From the IMG/VR virus record IMGVR_UViG_3300003323_000465, positions 1 to 64,000 of that record: a stretch of 64,000 nt of DNA. The stretch is one strand, 5' to 3'. A program made the translations under genes and the position numbers. This DNA is from a virus. Positions 58,082-64,000 of the stretch are shown here, one piece after another. Under the pieces are notes generated by a model. The model searched no databases, was not told the DNA's origin, and was given only the letters and a program-made list of their open reading frames with translations. The first letter of the stretch is position 1, and each line of letters starts with the position of its first letter.

Positions 58082-58471
58082 ATGAAACAGCATAAACTTC
58101 TGCCTTCGCAGTTTTTCTCTTTCTACATGGAATTATACCCCTTTATACTTAGGTTCTCTGTAAATCAAACGTTAGAGGAGATATGTAATGAAGATCATAT
58201 AGATGATACTGATGATTTTACAGTATCCCTTATATCCGCTTGTACCACTCCCGGTAGAATAATCCCTTTTGAAGATTCTGTTTATCTTTGTGTTTTAAAG
58301 AGATTTGATACTTCTCCATCCTCACATGGTGTCTTTGCCCATGAAGCTCTTCATTTAATGAATTTCATTGTAGAAAAGATAGGTGCTAAATTATGTACTG
58401 ATAACGATGAATTTTGTTGTTATATGCTCGGGTATATTACAGAGAAATTTTACGAGAACTTAAAATATTGA
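58082..58471 (+). CDS. HExxH metallopeptidase-like protein
   Basis: The 129-residue protein has VFAHEALHLMNFI, a zinc-binding HExxH helix, followed 20 residues later by NDEFCCYMLGY with a possible third ligand. Similar small proteins are frequent in phages. A target is not known. It is the first gene after its promoter. Confidence 0.65.
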   Translation: MKQHKLLPSQFFSFYMELYPFILRFSVNQTLEEICNEDHIDDTDDFTVSLISACTTPGRIIPFEDSVYLCVLKRFDTSPSSHGVFAHEALHLMNFIVEKIGAKLCTDNDEFCCYMLGYITEKFYENLKY

Positions 58472-58473
58472 TC

Positions 58474-58830
58474 ATGGGGGATATTGTAATACGGCTGAAG
58501 GAATTGGGAAACTATGATAGTAAGATGGTAGAAGCATATGATACCATCATAACATTAAAAGATAATTATCTTAAAACGTCTTTTGATTTTTATAGCACAG
58601 AAGAAGATACTGAATTAGGTATTGATATTACAGTTCATAGAAAAGGTACTTCTATCTATAAAAAGGAGAGTATCATATATACAGGGATAAGTTTCTTAGA
58701 AAAGAAAGATAGATGGCAGGTTATAGTTGAAAGTACTGATAGATTGCTTACGCAGTATTTTGAAGCAGAAGATGAGGAAGCGGCATACAATTATTTCAAT
58801 CAAATTCATAAATGGTTATATAATGAGTGA
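58474..58830 (+). CDS. Unknown soluble protein
   Basis: From 58474 (MGDIVIRLKELG) it has 118 residues, acidic and mixed alpha/beta. It follows the peptidase-like gene after two bases; the earlier in-frame ATG at 58414 lies within that gene. Confidence 0.5.
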   Translation: MGDIVIRLKELGNYDSKMVEAYDTIITLKDNYLKTSFDFYSTEEDTELGIDITVHRKGTSIYKKESIIYTGISFLEKKDRWQVIVESTDRLLTQYFEAEDEEAAYNYFNQIHKWLYNE

Positions 58831-59044
58831 AATTCCATATCCAACCATACCGATAACACCATTCCAAGACCGGGAATTAAAGATAAGGGAAATGGCTGAG
58901 CAGAGATATATGATAGAAGCTCTTACGCGGTCAATATCTGCCACGATAGACATGGGCTATGAAAAGGATAAGGTACTAGCCTTTACTGATACTGCAAGGG
59001 ATATTATGTCCAGAAAATTAATTGAATTAGTAAATAAAATATGA
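58823..59044 (+). CDS. Small helical protein
   Basis: From 58823 (MSEIPYPTIPITP) the product has 73 residues with a Pro-rich start and helical end. Overlaps neighbours by eight and four bases. Unknown. Confidence 0.5.
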   Translation: MSEIPYPTIPITPFQDRELKIREMAEQRYMIEALTRSISATIDMGYEKDKVLAFTDTARDIMSRKLIELVNKI

Positions 59045-59295
59045 TGCTATTCCAAGAAATAAATGAAATCGCACCAAATGCCCTCTCCGCCTTTTTAAGG
59101 GAATATGAAAGTACTAAATGCCCATTACCTATAGGACAATATCCCGATGCGGCATTAAGAGGGTTGATATTGGAATGGCTTCAGGATTATATGGATTTAG
59201 ATATATCAGAGCTTGTGGCTAATGATCTTTGGAAGGGGAAGGATCTTCTCATTAACTCACTCATTGAATTAGAAAAAGAATACATTATTAAATAG
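59041..59295 (+). CDS. Small acidic helical protein
   Basis: The 84-residue protein is acidic and Leu-rich. Starts by ATGA overlap. Unknown. Confidence 0.5.
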   Translation: MMLFQEINEIAPNALSAFLREYESTKCPLPIGQYPDAALRGLILEWLQDYMDLDISELVANDLWKGKDLLINSLIELEKEYIIK

Positions 59296-59302
59296 TAACA
59301 CA

Positions 59303-59476
59303 ATGATCACATCTATAAAGAATCATGAAGATTATTTAGCAGCTCTAGATGAATTATATATTCTCCTAGATATGCCGCCAGCTGGCATGACAAAAGGCGA
59401 TGCGGATAGGCAGGGAGAATTATTTGATATGGTAAGCGAGTGGGAAAGGGAATATGAATCACCGATAAACGATTAA
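59303..59476 (+). CDS. Orphan HigA-type antitoxin N-terminal domain
   Basis: The 57-residue frame reads MITSIKNHEDYLAALDEL and later FDMVSEWEREYESPI. This closely follows the N-terminal dimer region of HigA-type antitoxins, where IxxxxDYxxALxxIxxL and LxxLvxxyExxhxPI are conserved. The usual downstream helix-turn-helix is absent and no toxin gene is next to it. It may neutralise or interfere with a host HigBA system. The match is by eye. Confidence 0.6.
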   Translation: MITSIKNHEDYLAALDELYILLDMPPAGMTKGDADRQGELFDMVSEWEREYESPIND

Positions 59477-59477
59477 T

Positions 59478-59690
59478 ATGTATCTAAAAAGTAAGAGATT
59501 TTTCAAATCATTCATGTTTACTTTTCAAGTAGGCACAATGTTAGGTGATCGTAATTTTTATTTGTTTGAAGCGCTTCCTTCTCTTTCATTTAAGCGCATA
59601 GGTCAAAATGAATGGGTTGCTACAAAAGAATATATATTATCCCTTAGCTGGATCAGATGGTATATTGAGATTGGTTTAGATGTAAAATAG
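59478..59690 (+). CDS. Small aromatic basic protein
   Basis: The 70-residue protein is rich in Phe, Trp and Lys. It lies one base after the antitoxin-like gene but shows no toxin motif I recognise. Confidence 0.5.
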   Translation: MYLKSKRFFKSFMFTFQVGTMLGDRNFYLFEALPSLSFKRIGQNEWVATKEYILSLSWIRWYIEIGLDVK

Positions 59691-59698
59691 TAACTTTG
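59671..59698 (+). promoter_or_regulatory. Host-type promoter
   Basis: TTG (59671-59673), 17 bases, TAACTTTG (59691-59698); the ATG at 59724 is 25 bases on. Confidence 0.55.
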
Positions 59699-59723
59699 TG
59701 ACTTACTAACCTATTAAATTCAT

Positions 59724-59825
59724 ATGAAAGTCTCAAAGAAAACTGTAAAGGCTGTTGCTAAGCCTAAAAAGAAAGGTGAAAACCCTAAACTCATTCAAGC
59801 ATCAAAAACTAAATTTGGTTACTAA
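59724..59825 (+). CDS. Tiny Lys-rich protein
   Basis: A 33-residue frame reads MKVSKKTVKAVAKPKKKGE and continues basic. It shares its last base with the ATG of the next gene. Likely nucleic-acid binding. Confidence 0.5.
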   Translation: MKVSKKTVKAVAKPKKKGENPKLIQASKTKFGY

Positions 59826-59992
59826 TGGCAAAGTCGCATCCAGGGTTTAAAAAAGTTCAGGCAAATATTGCCAAAAAGGAAGGAATTAGTGAGAAGAGGG
59901 CTGGAGCTATTCTGGCTTCTTCCACCCGCAAGGCGGCAGCTAAACCTTCCAATGTGAAGAAAAATCCAAATCTTAAAAAAGTAAAAGGGTAA
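59825..59992 (+). CDS. Small Lys-rich conserved phage protein
   Basis: The 55-residue protein reads HPGFKKVQANIAKKEGI then AGAILASSTRKAAAK and ends NLKKVKG. I recall very similar short proteins in many Bacteroidota phages. It is strongly basic. It ends before a terminator. Function unknown. Confidence 0.65.
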   Translation: MAKSHPGFKKVQANIAKKEGISEKRAGAILASSTRKAAAKPSNVKKNPNLKKVKG

Positions 59993-60018
59993 TCAATCCC
60001 GATCTATCGCGGTTTGTG

Positions 60019-60052
60019 GCCCTGTTTTATTCTTATTACAGGGCTTATTTTT
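60019..60052 (+). terminator. Rho-independent terminator
   Basis: GCCCTGT (60019-60025) pairs perfectly with ACAGGGC (60038-60044), followed by TTATTTTT. Confidence 0.85.
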
Positions 60053-60061
60053 CACCTAACC

Positions 60062-60304
60062 ATGAAACGAATGAGCATATTTGATACAGCAGAAGCAATG
60101 GGGAGTTTAGCTATAGATTACACATGCGCTCCAAAATCCATTAAGATATTATTTGAGCCTAATGGGGTTCCTGAATATGTGGTTATTTCTCGTAATGATG
60201 AGAAAGAAGCGGGGGAAGATATGGCCATGAGGCTTTCTAAAGTACATTATGAAGAATATCCCTTTGGTAATTATACTTTGTTTATAACTTATGATCATAT
60301 ATGA
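60062..60304 (+). CDS. Unknown small protein
   Basis: I use the start at 60062 (MKRMSIFDTAEAMG), after the terminator; an ATG at 60014 lies before it. The 80-residue product is acidic and mixed. Unknown. Confidence 0.5.
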   Translation: MKRMSIFDTAEAMGSLAIDYTCAPKSIKILFEPNGVPEYVVISRNDEKEAGEDMAMRLSKVHYEEYPFGNYTLFITYDHI

Positions 60305-60930
60305 GAACTACAAATAATGCAAGAGGGGAGAAGAGATTGTTGGTACTGGCGGACGCTGAGCAAAAAGAACGTCACTCGTTCCTTATGCCAGACGGAACGA
60401 GAAAATCATTCTTTTTAGGTACTAAGTACAGCGAGGACAATCGTTTGTCAAAGCCAACGCTCGCTCAGGTTATTACAGAATGTGACGGATTAGAAGTTGG
60501 AGATATAGTATTATTTACACATGCCGTATTAAGTAATGATAAAATGGTATTGCATGAAGATTATATGGAAGGTAATGATCGCCTTTATTTGATAGATAAA
60601 AGTTCAGTAGCTTTTTATATAAAAGGAGATGAAGTATATCCCTACAATGAAAATATTCTTTGTGAACGTCTTTTTTATCCTGAAGTAATTTCTCCAGGTG
60701 GCATTATACTATCCCCCAATAAAGAACAGGTTGAAAATAGATTAAGAGTATTGAAGGTACCAGAAGGGGTAGAAGATATAAAAAGTGGGGATATAGTTGT
60801 AGTTCCTAAATTTAGCGATTATGAATTAGTTTTTAATTATAATGACATTCAACAGAGTATCATTAGGTGTTTATACCGGGATATTTATTGTATAGATGAA
60901 GGGGATTATTCAAACTGTTTAAATAAATAA
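60301..60930 (+). CDS. GroES-like co-chaperonin-fold protein
   Basis: The 209-residue protein has a C-terminal GroES-like pattern: ENILCERLFYPEVISPGGII (like the roof loop and SxGGI of GroES), RVLKVPEGVEDIKSGDIVVV, then FNYNDIQQSIIRCLYRDIYCI. The N-terminal half has a second GDIVLF segment and may be a diverged repeat. T4 gp31 is the known case of a phage co-chaperonin that helps fold the capsid. The fold is likely; the function is by analogy. Confidence 0.65.
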   Translation: MRTTNNARGEKRLLVLADAEQKERHSFLMPDGTRKSFFLGTKYSEDNRLSKPTLAQVITECDGLEVGDIVLFTHAVLSNDKMVLHEDYMEGNDRLYLIDKSSVAFYIKGDEVYPYNENILCERLFYPEVISPGGIILSPNKEQVENRLRVLKVPEGVEDIKSGDIVVVPKFSDYELVFNYNDIQQSIIRCLYRDIYCIDEGDYSNCLNK

Positions 60931-60931
60931 T

Positions 60932-61258
60932 ATGACTTTCGTGCCTAGAAATAAACATGGACACTATACCAATTGTATCTGCAATATATGTAGTAATGAC
61001 CCAGATAATGGGCGTTCTTTTGGTAAACAAGAAACATCTTCAGGGTTAATTCCTGGTAACCGCTCATACTACGCTGCAGAAGTTGAGCCTATTCATCTTA
61101 TCGAAGCCCAGAATCTTGACTTCTTATTGGGCTCAGTTTGCAAATATATCTGCAGGAGTGATAAGAAGGGTAGTGAAATAGAAGATTTAGAGAAGGCTAA
61201 ATGGTATTTGGAAAGGAAGATAGAAAGTTTAAAAAGGAACCAAGATGGCAGTAAATAG
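60932..61258 (+). CDS. DUF3310 protein with zinc motif
   Basis: Residues 45-100 match DUF3310: YYAAEVEPIHLIEAQNLDF, CKYICRSDKKG and DLEKAKWYLER. The first 22 residues hold CICNIC, a possible zinc site. In other phages this family lies near nucleotide-metabolism genes, but its activity is unclear. Confidence 0.75.
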   Translation: MTFVPRNKHGHYTNCICNICSNDPDNGRSFGKQETSSGLIPGNRSYYAAEVEPIHLIEAQNLDFLLGSVCKYICRSDKKGSEIEDLEKAKWYLERKIESLKRNQDGSK

Positions 61259-61595
61259 ACCTAATCGCGAATCTCCTGAGAAAGAGATATGGGAATATAT
61301 AGAATATTTAGAGGATAAGTTATCTGATTATTCTCGTAATGGGGCTATTTCATTTATGGGAAGCCTGAACCGTAAATTAATGGTACTGGCGGAACAGATA
61401 GATAATGCGGATATTCAATTCGGAAGTAAGGATGATAAATTATATGATAGATTTATTGCCACTGCTAAGGTAGGTAAAGATTTAGCTAGTGATTTCAAGG
61501 CATTCTTACTTGAATATGGAGAGGTAGTACAAGAGGATGAAACTAAAAAGAATAGAAATCTAATGGAACTTCACGCTAAAAACAAACAAAAGTAA
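61245..61595 (+). CDS. Unknown helical protein
   Basis: The 116-residue protein is helical and charged. It overlaps the DUF3310 gene by 14 bases. Unknown. Confidence 0.5.
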   Translation: MAVNRPNRESPEKEIWEYIEYLEDKLSDYSRNGAISFMGSLNRKLMVLAEQIDNADIQFGSKDDKLYDRFIATAKVGKDLASDFKAFLLEYGEVVQEDETKKNRNLMELHAKNKQK

Positions 61596-61596
61596 T

Positions 61597-61797
61597 ATGG
61601 AGCCTAAATTATTATCAGGAGATTATTTGTTTGAAAATAAATATGCTACAGTACATTTGGGGTTAGAACAGAAGAGATTTAATATACGTAGTGAGATAAA
61701 ATTGTGTAGTATAGGTGAAGAGCTAGAATATAAATCCGGCGCATCTAATTTAGTATTGGAAGCAACTAATTTCGCAATTAAACATATATACGGATAA
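61597..61797 (+). CDS. Unknown small protein
   Basis: The 66-residue protein is beta-rich. It shares one base with the next start. Unknown. Confidence 0.5.
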   Translation: MEPKLLSGDYLFENKYATVHLGLEQKRFNIRSEIKLCSIGEELEYKSGASNLVLEATNFAIKHIYG

Positions 61798-62606
61798 TGG
61801 CAAACATGCCTAAAAGAAAAGCCACAGGGAGAGCCAATGGCGCTAGTGTAATTACGCTTAGAGCTATGGTCGAAGAATATAGGGAAAGAGAGAAGATTTA
61901 TAAACTAAAGATATATAGATTTGAGTCTGAGATTAAAAGGAGAAAACAGAATCGGAAGGAGATCATAGCTCATAAGAACATTAGATACGATAAACTTCGG
62001 TATACAGTATACAAACTCAAACAAAAATTATGGGTATTCCGAAAGAAATTCAAAAACCAAATAGTTGACCCCCGCCGCAAAAAAATTACCCACTTTAAAA
62101 GAAAAGGAGTTCAAATAGGATTAGCCAGGGGGTATGAGAAAGGTCGGATAGCAGGATATAAGAAGGGATTGATGGAGGGTAAGAAAGCGAAGAATTTTGA
62201 TCTATTCTACAGAGGTGTAGCTGTTGGTAAGAAAAGAGAAAGAAAGACGGCTGAAAAGGCATATAATTACCGCCGTAAGGCATTCTATAAAGTAGAATCT
62301 ACAGCCCGGATGTCGGTAATATTAGCAAGACTTTCAAAGGCCCTACAACTATCTCCTACTATTGTATCATACCTAATATGGGTTAGCCAGCGTGAATTTT
62401 GGACTAAGAAGGATTTATTCAGGGCTTTTGATGATTTGGGCTTTGATGGGTATCACTTTTGTGTGCAGCGATTGAAAGAGTTAGAATTGATTGAAGCAAT
62501 GAAGAGAGATAAGACTACAGTTACGTGGAAGCTCACATTCAAAGGCGTTCAACTTACAAATAAAATACACAAGTATATTAATAAATATTTCAAAGAAAAA
62601 CCATGA
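61797..62606 (+). CDS. Coiled-coil winged-helix protein, possible small terminase
   Basis: The 269-residue protein is very basic. Residues 20-90 form a coiled coil, 100-150 a Gly/Lys-rich linker (RGYEKGRIAGYKKGLMEG), and 180-265 a winged helix (FWTKKDLFRAFDDLGFD, VQRLKELELIEAM). A DNA-binding subunit for packaging is plausible because terL follows after one short gene. It might also be a late regulator. Function by position only. Confidence 0.5.
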   Translation: MANMPKRKATGRANGASVITLRAMVEEYREREKIYKLKIYRFESEIKRRKQNRKEIIAHKNIRYDKLRYTVYKLKQKLWVFRKKFKNQIVDPRRKKITHFKRKGVQIGLARGYEKGRIAGYKKGLMEGKKAKNFDLFYRGVAVGKKRERKTAEKAYNYRRKAFYKVESTARMSVILARLSKALQLSPTIVSYLIWVSQREFWTKKDLFRAFDDLGFDGYHFCVQRLKELELIEAMKRDKTTVTWKLTFKGVQLTNKIHKYINKYFKEKP

Positions 62607-62839
62607 AAATAATATCTAAGAGTCTTTTCACCCCAACCCATCAGGTAGTGTTAATTAATGGCTATAAAGATGATATTGGATATTGTATTGATCAAATTGC
62701 CGATGTATTTAATGTTAGAGTAAATTTAGCATTAGGATATGGAGAAGATGAAGATAAAAGGGATGAAGCATTTATGGCATATAATAATACAGATGCTGAT
62801 AAGTTTATAGATACCTGCATTGAATTAATATCTGAATAA
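62603..62839 (+). CDS. Unknown small acidic protein
   Basis: The 78-residue protein is acidic (ALGYGEDEDKRDEAFM). It starts by ATGA overlap and ends before the late promoter of terL. Unknown. Confidence 0.5.
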   Translation: MKIISKSLFTPTHQVVLINGYKDDIGYCIDQIADVFNVRVNLALGYGEDEDKRDEAFMAYNNTDADKFIDTCIELISE

Positions 62840-62858
62840 ACATGTTCAATATATATAG

Positions 62859-62866
62859 TATATTTG
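62859..62866 (+). promoter_or_regulatory. Late-type promoter box TATATTTG
   Basis: AGTATATTTGCTATATATG: the box ends six bases before the terL ATG. It links packaging to the other late genes. Confidence 0.65.
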
Positions 62867-62872
62867 CTATAT

Positions 62873-64000
62873 ATGTTGACGGAAAAGATTTATGGTATAA
62901 CCTATGAATTACCAAAACCTCCCAAATATGGGGAGGTTTGTAATTTCCACAAACACAGGAAAGATCAGAAGTGGGAACGAGAAGAATTGCCAGATTGTTT
63001 TGATGATCTGGAATTTGATGCTGATGGGGAAGCTGTGTATGAACCTGAGCATCTTGAATTTATTGAAAGAGAACTTGACCGTATAGAGAATGGTCATTGG
63101 CTATTCATTAATGGTAAGTTAACCTACCTTACAGGTCTACATTATTATTATCTACAGTATTGGGTTTTGGAAGATGGATATCGTCCAGATTATAGGGATG
63201 CTGATCGTAAATGGCATTATTTCCACGATTATTGCCATAAACATCCCAAGATATTAGGGGTTATCCGTATTAAAAAGCGCCGTGAAGGGGCTACCTCACA
63301 AGCCGGTTGTTTTCTTGCCAAAGTTGCTACTTCCACTTATAACGCTAACTGTGGTCTTGTTTCTAAGACGGGTGATCCTGATGCCAAAAAAGCCTTTCTA
63401 AATATTGTTAAGGGATACAAAAACCTTCCTGTATTCTTAAAGCCCCGAGTAGAGGATGAAGAGTCTAAGACTACTTTGCTTTTTAAGAAAAAGAAAAGTA
63501 AGAAACAGAACAAGGACAGGAAGAAAGGTGAAGTGGTATCTGGAGATATGGGGCTTGATTCTACCCTAGATTATCAGAACACAACCCTTAATGCCTATGA
63601 CTCTGGTCGTCTCACCGCCTTCTTAGGAGATGAGTTTGGAAAGTTTGAGAAAGTACCGGTTAACCAATACTGGCCAATTGTTAAGAAAACGTTATTGAGA
63701 GGTGGGGTAAAAGTAGGGTTTGCGTTGCTCCCATCTACCGTAAATACAGGGGATAAAGGAGGTAAGGAATTTAAATCTATATGGGACGAATCAGACCACA
63801 CCACAGGCGAAATTCCAGCTTCAGGATTATTCAGGTACTTCTCTCCCGCTGATGAAGCAATGGAGCCTTATATAGGTCCTTATGGGGAGTCTATTAAGGA
63901 TACTCCGACTCCAGAACAAAGGGCTTATGTTAAGAAACGATATGGCATAGATATAACAACTGGAGCTACTGAATATATCCTTTCAGAAAGGAAGAAAATT
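62873..64000 (+). CDS. terL: Terminase large subunit, N-terminal part (cut by window end)
   Basis: The frame is open from 62873 to the window end (376 residues). RIKKRREGATSQAGCFLAKV near 125-145 is the variant Walker A of the large terminase ATPase, preceded by a Tyr/Trp-rich segment and followed by Lys-rich and acidic regions. The enzyme pumps DNA into the capsid and cuts it. The C-terminal nuclease is beyond the window. Its place at the far end, with structural genes at the other end, suggests a circular or permuted map. Confidence 0.82.
   Translation, partial: MLTEKIYGITYELPKPPKYGEVCNFHKHRKDQKWEREELPDCFDDLEFDADGEAVYEPEHLEFIERELDRIENGHWLFINGKLTYLTGLHYYYLQYWVLEDGYRPDYRDADRKWHYFHDYCHKHPKILGVIRIKKRREGATSQAGCFLAKVATSTYNANCGLVSKTGDPDAKKAFLNIVKGYKNLPVFLKPRVEDEESKTTLLFKKKKSKKQNKDRKKGEVVSGDMGLDSTLDYQNTTLNAYDSGRLTAFLGDEFGKFEKVPVNQYWPIVKKTLLRGGVKVGFALLPSTVNTGDKGGKEFKSIWDESDHTTGEIPASGLFRYFSPADEAMEPYIGPYGESIKDTPTPEQRAYVKKRYGIDITTGATEYILSERKKI

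Noticed and set aside
59303-59690. Complete toxin-antitoxin pair
   Set aside because: The 70-residue neighbour shows no HigB or other toxin motif, and the antitoxin-like gene lacks its DNA-binding half.
1-64000. Stop-codon reassignment as in some crAss-like phages
   Set aside because: TAA, TAG and TGA all end well-formed genes (for example TAG at 1264 and 3339), and no gene is broken by an in-frame TAG.
1-64000. Integrase or prophage attachment module
   Set aside because: No recombinase gene or paired attachment repeats were seen in the window.

Overview
The window is a 64 kb piece of an AT-rich tailed double-stranded DNA phage of the Bacteroidota. The host assignment rests on repeated promoters of the form TTTG, 18-20 bases, TAnnTTTG, on starts without a clear Shine-Dalgarno, and on a Bacteroidota-like signal peptide in a tail fibre. 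The right edge cuts the large terminase gene and the left edge starts inside the head/tail genes. If the genome is circular or permuted, only the rest of the terminase, the portal and the capsid genes should be missing. The tail genes look podovirus-like and distantly crAss-like, but no DNA polymerase, RNA polymerase or integrase is visible here.

Layout. Positions 25-26243 (+) hold the virion and lysis genes: head/connector proteins, a muzzle-like 1054-residue tail protein, three internal virion proteins including a 2064-residue polyvalent protein, a set of tail fibres and spikes, small membrane proteins and holin, and a glucosaminidase endolysin. Two genes look like guests: a CPBP membrane protease behind its own terminator, and a GIY-YIG homing endonuclease inserted at the start codon of a connector gene. 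Several late genes are preceded by TATATTTG boxes very close to their ATG.

Positions 49563-26238 (-) hold a long leftward block. It has a distal group for replication and recombination (primase-helicase, two DnaA-domain-IV-like proteins, RuvC-like resolvase, ERF annealing protein, RecE-like nuclease, HNH nuclease, an SSB-tip protein) and a proximal group of about 45 small genes. That group is dominated by repeated families, above all proteins with a C-A-x-G-[HRN] core. Host-type promoters restart transcription about every 4-5 kb.

Positions 49640-50620 form a GC-rich, palindrome-rich, gene-free divergent control region. From 50623 rightward (+) there is a second early block of small overlapping genes. 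It contains a plasmid-like module (AGGGTTA repeats, three 21-bp iterons and a RepL-like initiator, 54260-55678), a metallophosphoesterase, a SLOG protein, a probable Acb2/Tad1-type anti-defence sponge, a structured non-coding stretch, an HExxH protein, an orphan HigA-like domain, a GroES-like protein, a DUF3310 protein, a possible small terminase and then terL.

Working model (inference): host RNA polymerase fires outward from the 50 kb region to express takeover and replication genes. Replication is iteron/Rep-like, with a phage primase-helicase and probably a host polymerase. Late TATATTTG promoters then drive terL and the virion and lysis genes. The most unusual items are the Rep/iteron origin inside a lytic-looking phage, two structured RNA candidates, the over-represented AGCCCGG word, the C-A-x-G family expansion, the Acb2-like and HigA-like genes, and the secreted-type tail fibre.
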